Below are positions 1-9,257 of a DNA stretch of 64,000 bases, one piece after another; positions within the stretch are counted from its first letter, which is position 1; every line of letters starts with the position of its first letter. The translations under genes and the position numbers were made by a program. The stretch comes from Caldimonas mangrovi (GTDB lineage: Bacteria; Pseudomonadota; Gammaproteobacteria; Burkholderiales; Burkholderiaceae_C), in the NCBI RefSeq assembly GCF_023721835.1, contig NZ_JAMKFE010000005.1, positions 124,001-188,000 on the forward strand, written 5' to 3'. The notes below the pieces were generated by a model. The model saw nothing but the letters and a program-made list of their open reading frames with translations, was not told the DNA's origin and made no database searches.

Positions 1-1
1 G

Positions 2-265
2 GATTCGGTCGCGATGTTCGAAGCCACGCACGGCACGGCGCCGAAGTACGCCGGCAAGGACTACGTGAATCCGGGCTCCGAGATTCTGTCCGCCGAGATG
101 ATGCTGCGCCACATGGGCTGGACCGAAGCCGCCGACCTGGTCATCAGTTCGATGGAAAAGGCCATTCTGAGCAAGAAGGTCACCTACGATTTCGCCCGTC
201 TGCTGGACGGTGCCACCCAGGTCAGCTGCTCCGGCTTTGGCCAGGTGATGATCGATCACATGTGA
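2..265 (+). CDS. icd: Isocitrate dehydrogenase [NADP], C-terminal part
   Basis: Only the last 87 codons are inside the window; the reading frame is open from base 2. The peptide contains [14 protein letters not shown] and [20 protein letters not shown], the conserved C-terminal region of monomer-fold NADP-dependent isocitrate dehydrogenases of the E. coli Icd type, where the ATHGT stretch helps bind the nucleotide. The enzyme oxidises isocitrate to 2-oxoglutarate in the TCA cycle in the cytoplasm. The stop is followed 20 bases later by a strong hairpin terminator. Identity is clear from the motifs; the start and upstream region cannot be seen. Confidence 0.93.
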   Translation, partial: DSVAMFEATHGTAPKYAGKDYVNPGSEILSAEMMLRHMGWTEAADLVISSMEKAILSKKVTYDFARLLDGATQVSCSGFGQVMIDHM

Positions 266-284
266 GCTTTTGCTGGCTCAGAAC

Positions 285-311
285 AAAAAGCCCGCATGAG
301 CGGGCTTTTTT
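285..311 (+). terminator. Rho-independent terminator after icd (works both ways)
   Basis: An 11-bp perfect stem (AAAAAGCCCGC / GCGGGCTTTTT) with an ATGA loop is followed by T residues on the plus strand and preceded by A residues. It therefore also gives a T tract on the minus strand. It lies between the convergent icd and cold-shock genes and can serve both. Confidence 0.9.
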
Positions 312-356
312 CATGGCTGCGATCTTGAAGATCGCAGCACACTGCACATATTGATT

Positions 357-644
357 TCAGTCGGCGTAGAGCGCGGTGCCGGCTTCCGGTGTGGCGGGTG
401 GGCGCGGAGCCCGTTCGCCGCGGGGTGCTCGTGGTTCGAGCAGCTGGATGTTTTGTGCCAATTTGCCCTTCGGGCCCTGGACCAGATCGAACGTGACTTT
501 TGAACCTTGCTTCAGTGTCCTGAAACCATCCATAAGGATGGCCGAGAAATGAGCGAAGACGTCTTCACCGCCTTCTTCGGGTTCAATGAAGCCGAAACCT
601 TTTGCGTCATTGAACCATTTCACAATTCCTGCGTGAGTACCCAT
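357..644 (-). CDS. Cold-shock domain protein (CspA family) with basic C-terminal tail
   Basis: A 95-residue protein. Residues 1–70 form a cold-shock OB fold with the RNP1-like KGFGFI and RNP2-like DVFAHFSAI nucleic-acid-binding strands. The family binds single-stranded RNA or DNA and acts as an RNA chaperone in the cytoplasm. Ordinary CspA proteins are about 67–70 residues; here a Pro/Arg/Ala-rich tail of about 25 residues is added, probably disordered. The gene converges on icd and shares its terminator. The 196-base gap to clpS must hold both promoters. Family assignment is firm; which paralogue it is, and whether cold induces it, cannot be told. Confidence 0.93.
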   Translation of the reverse strand: MGTHAGIVKWFNDAKGFGFIEPEEGGEDVFAHFSAILMDGFRTLKQGSKVTFDLVQGPKGKLAQNIQLLEPRAPRGERAPRPPATPEAGTALYAD

Positions 645-840
645 TGCTTCCTCCCCGGGTAAGTGCTCCTATTCCGCGAAAAATTCTCGGCGGCAGGGTT
701 GGTAGTGTCAAGGACGGAAACAAGCGCGCTGGTGAGAGATCGTGTCCGTCCCTGTTCATATTCGCAGCTTGACCTTTATGACCGGACAACCAATCAAACG
801 GTCACCGAACCCGGCGGGTTCAACTCGATAGAATCGTTTC

Positions 841-1197
841 ATGCCCAGCGAGACCCCGAAGTTGCCGCCACCGCCCGCCCAGCCGACGCTGCCGGACGGC
901 GGGGAGGGAACTGTCATCGCCGAAAGGCAGTCATCGAAGGTGGAGCCGCCCCGGCTGTACCAGGTGGTGATGCTGAACGACGACTTCACGCCGATGGAGT
1001 TCGTGGTGATGGTGCTGCAGCAGTTCTTCCATCGTGATCTGGAGACTGCGACCCACATCATGTTGAAGATCCACCACGAGGGCCGAGGCGTCTGTGGCGT
1101 CTACACCAAGGACGTAGCCGCCACAAAAGTGGAAATGGTGCTTGCCGCCGCGCGCCGCGCGGGGCATCCTTTGCAGTGCATTATGGAGGCCGCATGA
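841..1197 (+). CDS. clpS: ATP-dependent Clp protease adaptor ClpS
   Basis: A 118-residue protein with a disordered Pro-rich N terminus (residues 1–38) and a ClpS core containing [15 protein letters not shown] and the helix ending in [16 protein letters not shown]. ClpS binds N-degron substrates in a pocket formed by the NDD region and delivers them to ClpA. Its last codons overlap the clpA start, so the two are probably translated together. A TAGAAT sequence ending seven bases before the ATG looks like a −10 element, which would make the transcript nearly leaderless, though no good −35 is seen. The pairing with clpA is the usual arrangement. Confidence 0.96.
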   Translation: MPSETPKLPPPPAQPTLPDGGEGTVIAERQSSKVEPPRLYQVVMLNDDFTPMEFVVMVLQQFFHRDLETATHIMLKIHHEGRGVCGVYTKDVAATKVEMVLAAARRAGHPLQCIMEAA

Positions 1198-3499
1198 TTG
1201 CCCAGGAACTTGAAGTCAGCCTGCACATGGCGTTCGTCGAGGCGCGCCAGCAGCGCCACGAGTTCATTACCGTGGAGCACCTGCTGCTGGCCCTGCTCGA
1301 CAACCCGTCGGCGGCCGAGGTACTGCGGGCCTGCTCGGCCAACATCGATGACCTGCGCAAGAGCCTGACGCACTTCATCAAGGAAAACACGCCGACGGTC
1401 GGGGGCACGGACGAGGTCGACACCCAGCCGACGCTCGGCTTCCAGCGGGTGATCCAGCGCGCGATCATGCACGTGCAGTCCACCGGCAGCGGCAAGAAGG
1501 AAGTGACCGGTGCCAACGTGCTGGTCGCCATCTTCGGCGAGAAGGATTCCCACGCGGTCTACTACCTGCACCAGCAGGGGGTGACGCGGCTGGACGTGGT
1601 CAACTACATCGCTCACGGCATCAAAAAATCCGACCCGCCGGAGCCGGCCAAGCCCAGCGAGGGCGGCGGCGCCGAGGCCGAGAAGGAAGAGGGTGAAGGC
1701 AAGGGCTCGCCGCTGGAGCAGTTCACCCAGAACCTGAACCAGTCGGCGCGCGAAGGCCGGATCGACCCGCTGATCGGCCGCGAGCTGGAAGTCGAGCGCG
1801 TGATCCAGGTGCTGTGCCGCCGGCGCAAGAACAACCCGCTGCTGGTCGGCGAGGCGGGTGTCGGCAAGACGGCGATTGCCGAAGGCCTGGCGTGGCGCAT
1901 CACGGAGGGCGACGTGCCCGAGGTGCTGGCCGACTCGACCGTCTATGCGCTCGACATGGGCGCGCTGCTGGCGGGCACCAAGTACCGCGGCGACTTCGAA
2001 CAGCGCCTGAAGGGTGTGCTGAAGGCGTTGAAGGACCAGCCGAACGCCGTGCTGTTCATCGACGAGATCCACACGCTGATCGGGGCCGGTGCGGCGTCGG
2101 GCGGTACGCTGGACGCCAGCAACCTGCTGAAGCCGGCGCTCAGTTCGGGCACGCTGAAGTGCATCGGCGCGACCACCTTCACCGAGTACCGCGGCATCTT
2201 CGAGAAGGACGCGGCGCTGTCGCGGCGCTTCCAGAAGATCGATGTGGTCGAGCCGTCCGTCGAGCAGACGATCGAGATCCTGAAGGGTCTGAAGTCTCGC
2301 TTCGAGGAGCACCACAGCGTCAAGTACGCCTTGAATGCCCTGCAGGCGGCGGCCGAACTGTCAGCCAAGTTCATCAACGACCGCCACCTGCCCGACAAGG
2401 CGATCGACGTGATCGACGAAGCGGGCGCGGCGCAGCGCATCCTGCCGAAGAGCAAGCAGAAAAAGACGATCACTCGTGCAGAAGTAGAAGAAATCGTGGC
2501 GAAGATCGCCAGGATTCCTCCGGCGAGTGTCAGTAATGACGACCGTTCGAAGCTGCGCAACCTCGACCGTGACCTGAAGAGTGTCGTGTTCGGTCAGGAC
2601 GCCGCGATCGAGGCGCTCGCCGCCGCGATCAAGATGGCCCGCTCGGGCCTCGGCAAGCCGGACAAGCCGATCGGCTCCTTCCTGTTCAGCGGGCCGACGG
2701 GAGTCGGCAAGACCGAGGTCGCCAAGCAGCTCGCCTACATCCTCGGCATCGAGCTGATCCGTTTCGACATGTCGGAATACATGGAACGCCATGCGGTGAG
2801 CCGGCTGATCGGCGCACCGCCAGGCTACGTGGGCTTCGACCAGGGCGGGTTGCTGACCGAAGCGGTGACCAAGAAGCCGCACGCGGTGCTGCTGCTCGAC
2901 GAGATCGAGAAGGCCCATCCGGACGTCTTCAACGTGCTGCTGCAGGTGATGGACCACGGCACATTGACCGACAACAACGGGCGCAAGGCCGACTTCCGCA
3001 ACGTCATCATCATCATGACGACGAACGCGGGCGCCGAGACGATGCAGAAGGCGGTGATCGGTTTCACCAGCCACCGCGAGCAGGGCGACGAGATGGCCGA
3101 CATCAAGCGGCTGTTCACTCCCGAGTTCCGTAACCGTCTCGACGCGATGGTGAGCTTCAAGTCGCTGGACGAGGAGATCATCCTGCGGGTGGTCGACAAG
3201 TTCCTGCTGCAGCTCGAAAGCCAGCTGGCCGAGAAGAAGGTCGAGGTGACCTTCGCCGACGTGCTGCGCAAGCACCTGGCGAAGAAGGGCTTCGACCCGC
3301 TGATGGGCGCGCGCCCGATGCAGCGGCTGATCCAGGACACCATTCGTCGTGCGTTGGCCGCGACGAACTGCTGTTCGGTCAGCTGGTCGACGGCGGCCGC
3401 TTGACGGTCGACCTCGACGAGAAGGACGAGGTGGTGCTCGACATCCAGCCGAGCCGCCGCAGCGACAAGCCGAAGGCCGAGCCGGCGACGGCCGAGTGA
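1194..3499 (+). CDS. clpA: ATP-dependent Clp protease ATPase subunit ClpA, frameshifted near the C terminus
   Basis: ClpA unfolds substrates and feeds them to ClpP. From [14 protein letters not shown] the protein shows the N-terminal ClpS-binding repeat domain, AAA-1 with Walker [10 protein letters not shown], and AAA-2 with Walker [10 protein letters not shown] and Walker [11 protein letters not shown]. The ClpP-contacting loop lies in AAA-2. The ATG at 1194 overlaps clpS. After codon 722 (about 3357) the frame breaks: the expected RALADELLFG reads as RALAATNCC and stops at 3404. Shifting frame across an apparent extra GC near 3359–3363 restores [16 protein letters not shown] and ends naturally at 3499. 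About 45 residues of AAA-2 are affected. A sequence error and a real mutation are both possible; see findings. Confidence 0.9.
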
Positions 3500-3520
3500 C
3501 CGGCTTCGCGTTGCTCGAGC

Positions 3521-3543
3521 AAGGGCCCTTCGGGGCCCTTTTT
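3521..3543 (+). terminator. Rho-independent terminator after clpA
   Basis: An 8-bp stem AAGGGCCC/GGGCCCTT is closed by a TTCG tetraloop and followed by T residues. It starts 22 bases after the restored clpA stop, which supports 3499 rather than 3404 as the original gene end. The mtfA stop codon on the other strand touches its right edge. Confidence 0.9.
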
Positions 3544-4337
3544 CATGCTTGTTTCACGACAAAGGCGGCCGGGTCCTGGCGAAAGTAGCCGCAGAACAAG
3601 GCGTGCAGCCGCGGATGCTCACGTTTGAAATCTTGGGGCGCGACGAAAAACGCTTCGGCGGACACCGCGAAGAACTCGTCGACGGCTTGCGCGCCGTATG
3701 GGTCCAGAAAGGTGTCGACGCCGGCGTCGACGGCGCTGCAGAAGCGCTCGTACTCGGCGTCGAGAGTGGTGATCCATGCCTCGCGGCGCGCCCGGTCGGG
3801 CAACGGCGGTATGCCGTCGGGTTCGCCGTCGAGCATGTCGAGCTTGTGGACGAATTCGTGGATCACGACGTTGTAGCCGAGTTCGGCCGACTCGCCGGCG
3901 TGCTGCACGTCGTGCCAGGACAAGGTGACGGGGCCGCCCTCCATCGCTTCGCCGGCCAGCACCTCGTCGTAGCGGTGCACGACGCCGGCCTCGTCCATCA
4001 CTTCGCGCCGGGCCACGACCTGGTCGCCGTGCAGCACGATGCCGACGAAGCCGTCGTAGAGCGCCAGGCCGAGTTGGAGCACCGGCAGGCAGGCCTGGGC
4101 GGCGACCGCGACCGCGACCTCGTCGGTGATCGCGAAACCACCGGCACCGGTGAACTCCTTGCGGCGCAGGAACAATGTCGCCATGCGGCGCAATTCGGCC
4201 TGGTCGGCGGTGCTGCGATAGGCGAGGAAGGGGTAGCTGGCCATCACCAGCGCCCAGAGGTCTCCCGGGATTTCGTGCTTGCGCAGCAGCTGCGCCTCAC
4301 GGGCGCTGCGCCAGCGCGACAGCCACTGCGACCACAT
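3543..4337 (-). CDS. mtfA: MtfA-type zinc-dependent peptidase (DgsA anti-repressor family)
   Basis: From the internal start MWSQWLSRW the protein has 264 residues. It carries the zinc-metallopeptidase motif HEFVHKLDMLDG, with a downstream EAFF acidic site, as in M90-family MtfA. E. coli MtfA is a cytoplasmic peptidase that also binds the glucose repressor Mlc/DgsA; whether that second role holds here is unknown, since no Mlc is seen. An in-frame start at 4391 would overlap lpxH by about 40 bases, so the start at 4337, 11 bases past the lpxH stop, is preferred. It is the last gene of the minus-strand ppiA–ppiB–lpxH group. Confidence 0.88.
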   Translation of the reverse strand: MWSQWLSRWRSAREAQLLRKHEIPGDLWALVMASYPFLAYRSTADQAELRRMATLFLRRKEFTGAGGFAITDEVAVAVAAQACLPVLQLGLALYDGFVGIVLHGDQVVARREVMDEAGVVHRYDEVLAGEAMEGGPVTLSWHDVQHAGESAELGYNVVIHEFVHKLDMLDGEPDGIPPLPDRARREAWITTLDAEYERFCSAVDAGVDTFLDPYGAQAVDEFFAVSAEAFFVAPQDFKREHPRLHALFCGYFRQDPAAFVVKQA

Positions 4338-4347
4338 GGCCGAAGCG

Positions 4348-5157
4348 TCAGGGCAGGGGGCCGGCGGGCGGCACGCGCTGCACGCCCGCAAGCGTGATGC
4401 GCAACACCTCGGCGCGATGCGGGTGTGCCGGGTCGTTGGCGTCGAGATCCCAGTCGCTTGTCACGTGCCGCACGACGCCGGGCGCCATGGCATGGTCGGC
4501 CGGCTTGTGCGTATGCCCGTGAATGAAGACATCGGCATGCGCATGTCGCAGCCACGCGAGCGCAGTCGGCGGGTCGATGTCGCCGTACGACTCCGTGCCC
4601 TGCGTGCGCTTGCGCTCCTCGCTGGCCTGGCGCAACTGGGCGGCGACGTGGCGGCGCGCGGCCAGCGGCTGCGCGAGAAACTGCTCGGCCCAGGCCGGCT
4701 GGCGTACCTGCGCGCGAAAGCGCTGGTAGTCGACATCGTCGAGGCACAGCGCGTCGCCGTGTGCCAGCAGGTAGCGGTGCGGCCCGAACGACAGCACGGT
4801 CGGGTCGGGCAGGGCATGCAGGCCGCAGCTTTCCAGAAAGCGGGGCCCGACCAGAAAGTCGCGATTGCCCGCCATGAAGCCGACCCAGCGGCGGCGCGCG
4901 GCCTCTCGCAGGGCTTCGGCACACGCGTGTTCGAAGCCGTCGGCAGCGGCGTCGTCGCCCACCCAGACCTCGAACAGGTCGCCGAGGATCAGCACGGCAT
5001 CGGCCGGCGTGTGCAGCAGGTGGGTACGGAACGCTTCGAAGGTGCGCGGCAGCTCTGCCTGCAGGTGCAGGTCGGAGAGGATGTCGACGCAGCGCCAGCT
5101 CGCCGGGGCGGGCAGTTCGTGCGGCGTCGGCAACGAAGGCTCGGCGCGTACGCTCAC
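4348..5157 (-). CDS. lpxH: UDP-2,3-diacylglucosamine diphosphatase LpxH
   Basis: A 269-residue calcineurin-like metallophosphoesterase. The two-metal site motifs appear in order: LSDLHL, GDLFEVWVGDD, GNRDFLVG, LAHGD and the C-terminal HGHTHKP. LpxH removes UMP from UDP-2,3-diacylglucosamine to give lipid X, step four of lipid A synthesis, at the inner face of the inner membrane. The FEVWVGDD and GNRDFL signatures separate LpxH from general phosphoesterases. The gene follows ppiB by 20 bases, in the common betaproteobacterial order. Slightly longer than E. coli LpxH (240) because of N- and C-terminal extensions. Confidence 0.95.
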   Translation of the reverse strand: MSVRAEPSLPTPHELPAPASWRCVDILSDLHLQAELPRTFEAFRTHLLHTPADAVLILGDLFEVWVGDDAAADGFEHACAEALREAARRRWVGFMAGNRDFLVGPRFLESCGLHALPDPTVLSFGPHRYLLAHGDALCLDDVDYQRFRAQVRQPAWAEQFLAQPLAARRHVAAQLRQASEERKRTQGTESYGDIDPPTALAWLRHAHADVFIHGHTHKPADHAMAPGVVRHVTSDWDLDANDPAHPHRAEVLRITLAGVQRVPPAGPLP

Positions 5158-5177
5158 GGCATGCCCCGCGGCGGCAC

Positions 5178-5678
5178 TCAGACTTCGACGGCCTTGTTGA
5201 TGACGACGTCCTCGAGGGGCACGTCGTCGTGGAAGCCCTTGCGGCCGGTCTTGACGCCCTTGATCTTGTCGACCACCTCGGTGCCTTCGACCACCTTGCC
5301 GAACACGGCGTAGCCCCAGCCTTGCAGGCTCTCGGACTTGAAGTTCAGGAAGTCGTTGTCGGCCACATTGATGAAGAACTGGGCGGTGGCCGAGTGCGGC
5401 GCCTGCGTGCGTGCCATCGCCAGCGTGTAGCGGGCGTTCTTCAGTCCGTTGTTGGCCTCGTTCTCGATCGGCTCGCCGGTGGGCTTCTGGTTCATGCCGG
5501 GCTCGAAGCCGCCGCCCTGGATCATGAAGCCGTCGATCACGCGGTGGAAGACGGTGTTGTCGTAGTGGCCCTGGCGCACGTAGGACAGAAAGTTCTCGAC
5601 CGACTTCGGTGCCTTGTCGGCATCGAGTTCGATCTTGATGACGCCATGATTGGTGTGCAGTTCAACGGCCATGTTCAT
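5178..5678 (-). CDS. ppiB: Peptidyl-prolyl cis-trans isomerase B (cytoplasmic cyclophilin)
   Basis: A 166-residue cyclophilin without a signal peptide. Active-site stretches are visible: [13 protein letters not shown] (catalytic Arg), [18 protein letters not shown] and the [10 protein letters not shown] loop. It speeds proline isomerisation during folding in the cytosol. The ATG at 5678 overlaps the ppiA TGA (ATGA) and a GGAG ribosome site lies in the last ppiA codons, so translation is coupled. A second ATG at 5672 is an alternative. It is close in sequence to ppiA next door; the two look like a tandem duplication in which only ppiA has an export signal. Confidence 0.95.
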   Translation of the reverse strand: MNMAVELHTNHGVIKIELDADKAPKSVENFLSYVRQGHYDNTVFHRVIDGFMIQGGGFEPGMNQKPTGEPIENEANNGLKNARYTLAMARTQAPHSATAQFFINVADNDFLNFKSESLQGWGYAVFGKVVEGTEVVDKIKGVKTGRKGFHDDVPLEDVVINKAVEV

Positions 5679-6241
5679 TTCTCCACGGTGACTTTTTTGA
5701 TGAGAACCGGCTCGGCCGGGACGTTCTGGTGCATGCCCTTGCTGGTGGTGGGCACGCTCTTGATCTTGTCGACGACGCCCATGCCGGCGACGACCTTGCC
5801 GAACACGGCATAGCCATTGCCGTCGCGAGAGTTGGCCGCGTCGAGGAAGGCATTGTCCTTGAGGTTGATGAAGAACTGCGCGGTGGCGGAGTTCGGATCC
5901 ATCGTGCGGGCCATCGCGACGGTGCCGCGCAGATTGGACAGGCCGTTGCGACTCTCCAGCGGGATCGGCGCGCGCGTGGGCTTCTGGTTCATGTCCGGCG
6001 TGAAGCCGCCGCCCTGAATCATGAAGCCGTCGATGACGCGGTGGAAGACCGTGCCGTCGTAGTGGCCCTCCTTCACATACTGAAGAAAGTTCTCGACGCT
6101 TTTCGGCGCTTTAGCCGCATCGAGTTGCAGCACGATGTCACCCATCGACGTGGTCATCTTGACCGTCTGCGCCTGGGCGGTCGTGCCGAGGCCGGCTGCG
6201 AGCGCAAGCGCCGCGAGAGCGGTCCGCATCTTCATCGTCAT
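5675..6241 (-). CDS. ppiA: Peptidyl-prolyl cis-trans isomerase A (periplasmic cyclophilin)
   Basis: From [17 protein letters not shown] the product is 188 residues, with a Sec signal peptide ending at AQAQ. The mature part is a cyclophilin with [33 protein letters not shown] and the [10 protein letters not shown] loop. It assists folding of exported proteins in the periplasm. An AAGGAG ribosome site seven bases before the ATG at 6241 decides the start; a possible start at 6271 lacks one, and ATGs at 6235 and 6229 are weaker options. The gene overlaps ppiB by four bases. Confidence 0.94.
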   Translation of the reverse strand: MTMKMRTALAALALAAGLGTTAQAQTVKMTTSMGDIVLQLDAAKAPKSVENFLQYVKEGHYDGTVFHRVIDGFMIQGGGFTPDMNQKPTRAPIPLESRNGLSNLRGTVAMARTMDPNSATAQFFINLKDNAFLDAANSRDGNGYAVFGKVVAGMGVVDKIKSVPTTSKGMHQNVPAEPVLIKKVTVEK

Positions 6242-6428
6242 CCAATCGCTCCTTCGTAGAAGATCTGCCATTGTCCACCTTCCGGGGCCCGCGCCGGGTG
6301 CCTGGCCGTATGGACGGGTTTCACGTTGCTAACGCGTTCGATGGCAGCGTCATGCGTCGCCCGTCGGCATCGACGCCAGGGACGAAACGGTGTTGCAGGC
6401 GGGGCGGTTGCCGCGGCGAGCGCTGCTT

Positions 6429-6956
6429 TCAGCGAACCGGCGGTGTGGCGAACAGCTCGCGGATCAGTGCGAGCTTCGGGGGCACCGCCCGGTTGTCGGC
6501 GTCGATCTGCAGCGCGCGGGCGTAGGCCTCGCTCGCGAGCTTGGCGTACACGTCGCCGAGGTTCTCGTGGGCCGCCGCGTAGTTCGGCTGCGCACGAACC
6601 GCCATCTCGAGGGCGACGCGCGCCTTGTCGTACTGGCCCAGCTCGGAGTACAGCACCGCGAGATTGTTGTAGGGCTCCGGCAGTGAAGGGTGGTCCTGGA
6701 TCAGTCGGGTGAACTGGGCGATCGCTTCGGAGGTCTTCTTCTGCTCGGCGAGCACCACCCCTTTCAGGAAACGCAGTTGCAGGTCGGCAGGTTGGCGCGC
6801 CAGTGCCTGTTCGACCTTCAGCATCGCGTCGGCCGTCTTGCCGGCGCGCAACAGCTCCTTCGCGTGGCCGGCGTCGTCGGCTGACGCAGGGCCGGCCAAG
6901 GCTGCGAGGGCCAGCAGCAGGCAGGGCAGCGGGCGGCGGTGGAATCCAAGGCGCAT
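6429..6956 (-). CDS. Exported TPR-repeat protein
   Basis: About 175 residues with a Sec signal peptide (positively charged start, LLLALAALAG, cleavage near ASADD). The rest is made of tetratricopeptide repeats: units around AGKTADAMLKVEQALARQP, KKTSEAIAQFTRLIQDHP, PYNNLAVLYSELGQYDKA and AHENLGDVYAKLASEAYA. TPR proteins mediate protein contacts; a specific partner cannot be named. A similar small TPR gene often sits beside ppiA/cysS in Burkholderiales. The ATG at 6956 has AGAG at good spacing; the ATG at 6962 is too close to it. The 187 bases between this gene and ppiA hold no further gene. Confidence 0.82.
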   Translation of the reverse strand: MRLGFHRRPLPCLLLALAALAGPASADDAGHAKELLRAGKTADAMLKVEQALARQPADLQLRFLKGVVLAEQKKTSEAIAQFTRLIQDHPSLPEPYNNLAVLYSELGQYDKARVALEMAVRAQPNYAAAHENLGDVYAKLASEAYARALQIDADNRAVPPKLALIRELFATPPVR

Positions 6957-7173
6957 GAACATTCTCTTGCAACGCTGCGGCTATACTCGGCCGATTCTAC
7001 TGTGCCCCCTGCGGCCATCTCTGCAAACCTGCATCCTTCTTCAAGGTTCGGCGCCGTGTTGAAATTCCCGCGACCCATCACGCGTCGCCGCGCCGGCCTC
7101 GGCCCCGGTGCCCGGCTTCCGGCTTGCTGACCCCTCACCCCGAAGTCCGGCGATTCGATTCGCAGACCCGCCC

Positions 7174-8553
7174 ATGACGCTGTCCATCTACAACTCCCTG
7201 ACCCGACGCCAGGAGCCGTTCGCGCCGATCGAGCCGAATCATGTGCGCATGTATGTGTGCGGCATGACGATCTACGACTACTGCCACGTGGGGCATGCGC
7301 GGATGATGATGGCCTTCGACGTGGTGCAGCGCTGGCTCAGGGTGCTGGGCTATCGCGTCACCTACGTGCGCAACATCACCGACATCGACGACAAGATCAT
7401 CCGCCGCGCACTGGAGCGCGGCATCACGATCCGTCAGCTGACCGAGGAGATGGCGCAGGCGATGCACGAAGACATCGGCGCGCTCGGCATCGAGCCGCCG
7501 ACGCAGGAGCCGAGGGCGACCGAGTACGTGCCGCAGATGGTGAGCCTGATCCACGCGCTGGAAGACAAGGGGCTGGCCTATCGCACCGCCGGCGGCGACG
7601 TCAACTATGCGGTGCGACGCTTCCCGGCCTACGGCAAGCTGTCCGGCAAGTCGCTCGACCAGTTGCGCGCCGGCGAACGCGTTGCCGTCTCTGAGGGCAA
7701 GGAAGATCCGCTCGACTTCGTGCTGTGGAAGGCCGCGAAAGAGAGCGAGCCCGACGACGCGAAATGGGATGCGCCTTTCGGCAAGGGCCGGCCTGGTTGG
7801 CATATCGAATGCTCGGCGATGAGCTGCGCCTTGCTCGGCGAGCATTTCGACATCCACGGCGGAGGCATGGACCTGCAATTTCCTCATCACGAGAACGAGA
7901 TCGCGCAAAGCGAAGGCGCGACCGGCAAGCCGTTCGTCAACGTCTGGATGCACAACGGCTTCGTGAACGTCGACAACGAAAAGATGTCGAAATCGCTCGG
8001 CAACTTCTTCACGATCCGCGACGTGCTGAAGAGCTACGACGGGCAGACGCTGCGCTTTTTCATGCTGCGCACGCACTATCGCAGCCAGTTCAACTACAGC
8101 GACGCACATCTCGAAGATGCGCGCCACTCGCTGCGCCGGCTGTACACAGCGCTCGACGCGGTAGCGCCGGCCGACGTGTCGATCGACTGGAGCGAGCCGG
8201 CTGCCGCGAAGTTCCGTGCGGCGATGAACGACGACTTCAACACCGCGGAAGCGGTGGCGGTGCTGTTCGAACTCGCTTCCGAGGTGAACCGCACGCGCTC
8301 GGCCGAGGTGGCCGGGCTGCTGAAGGCGCTGGGCGGCACGCTGGGCCTGTTGCAGGGGGCGCCGCGCGAATATCTGCAGGGCGGCCACAGCAGCGTGCTC
8401 GATGAAGCGGCCATCCAGGCGCAGATCGACGCGCGTGCCGCGGCCAAGAAGGCGAAGAACTATGCAGAGGCCGATCGCATCCGCGAGGCGCTGGCCGAAC
8501 AAGGCATCGTGCTGCAGGACACCCCGCAGGGCACGACCTGGGTCAGGGCCTGA
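7174..8553 (+). CDS. cysS: Cysteinyl-tRNA synthetase
   Basis: A 459-residue class I aminoacyl-tRNA synthetase that charges tRNA-Cys. The HIGH-like motif is CHVGHAR and the KMSKS motif is present ([11 protein letters not shown]). The catalytic zinc ligands are visible: the Cys in YVCGMT, the Cys in WHIECSAMS, and the FPHHENE histidine and glutamate. The start [16 protein letters not shown] matches the family N terminus; in-frame upstream codons are not family-like. It is divergent from the TPR/ppiA group and begins a plus-strand run with alkA, accA and tilS. Confidence 0.97.
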   Translation: MTLSIYNSLTRRQEPFAPIEPNHVRMYVCGMTIYDYCHVGHARMMMAFDVVQRWLRVLGYRVTYVRNITDIDDKIIRRALERGITIRQLTEEMAQAMHEDIGALGIEPPTQEPRATEYVPQMVSLIHALEDKGLAYRTAGGDVNYAVRRFPAYGKLSGKSLDQLRAGERVAVSEGKEDPLDFVLWKAAKESEPDDAKWDAPFGKGRPGWHIECSAMSCALLGEHFDIHGGGMDLQFPHHENEIAQSEGATGKPFVNVWMHNGFVNVDNEKMSKSLGNFFTIRDVLKSYDGQTLRFFMLRTHYRSQFNYSDAHLEDARHSLRRLYTALDAVAPADVSIDWSEPAAAKFRAAMNDDFNTAEAVAVLFELASEVNRTRSAEVAGLLKALGGTLGLLQGAPREYLQGGHSSVLDEAAIQAQIDARAAAKKAKNYAEADRIREALAEQGIVLQDTPQGTTWVRA

Positions 8554-8567
8554 AGGCGGCGCGAGCG

Positions 8568-9209
8568 ATGCCGAAGTCCGTCACCCCTGACTACTGGGAC
8601 GATGCCTGCAAGCATCTGTCCAAGCGCGACCGCGTGTTGCGCAAGCTGATCCCCCAGTTCGGCGAAGCGCGGCTGCAAAGCCGCGGCGATGCGTTCACGA
8701 CGCTGGCGCGTTCCATCGTCGGGCAGCAGATCTCGGTGAAGGCGGCACAAGCCGTGTGGGATCGCTTCGCCGAGATGGTGAGCGGACCGTCGACGCGCAT
8801 TCCGCCGGCCGAGGTGCTGGAATTGCCCGCAGACGGGTTGCGCGCCGTCGGCTTGTCGGCGCGCAAGGTCGAGTACCTGCGCGACCTGGCCGCCCACTTC
8901 CATGGCGGCGCGGTGCACGTGCGTCAGTGGGCGTTGATGGACGACGAGGCCATCATCGAAGAGCTGATCGCCATCCGCGGCATCGGCCGCTGGACCGCCG
9001 AGATGTTCCTGATCTTCCACCTGATGCGCCCCAACGTGCTGCCGCTGGACGACCTCGGACTGCTGAAGGGCATCAGCGTGAACTACTTCAGCGGGGAGCC
9101 CGTTTCAAGGGCGGAAGCCCGCGAAGTCAGCGAGGCCTGGGCGCCGTTTCGCTCTGTTGCCACGTGGTACATTTGGCGCAGCCTCGACCCCCTTCCGGTG
9201 GAATATTGA
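8568..9209 (+). CDS. alkA: DNA-3-methyladenine glycosylase II-type (HhH-GPD) enzyme
   Basis: A 213-residue base-excision repair glycosylase of the HhH-GPD superfamily. The helix-hairpin-helix lies at ELIAIRGIGRWTAEMFLIF, followed by the catalytic aspartate in LPLDDLGL. SIVGQQISVKAA is the typical AlkA-like helix. It excises alkylated bases such as 3-methyladenine. It lacks the N-terminal TATA-like domain of E. coli AlkA (282 residues), so it belongs to the shorter MAG/AlkA2 group. It lies 14 bases after cysS and just before accA. Confidence 0.88.
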   Translation: MPKSVTPDYWDDACKHLSKRDRVLRKLIPQFGEARLQSRGDAFTTLARSIVGQQISVKAAQAVWDRFAEMVSGPSTRIPPAEVLELPADGLRAVGLSARKVEYLRDLAAHFHGGAVHVRQWALMDDEAIIEELIAIRGIGRWTAEMFLIFHLMRPNVLPLDDLGLLKGISVNYFSGEPVSRAEAREVSEAWAPFRSVATWYIWRSLDPLPVEY

Positions 9210-9257
9210 CAACAATTCTCCGAGGCGCGTGACTCAACTTGACGGATGTGACTTGGG

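Noticed and set aside
3349-3364. Programmed frameshifting in clpA
   Set aside because: There is no slippery heptamer or downstream structure, and ClpA needs no such event; a mutation or error explains it better.
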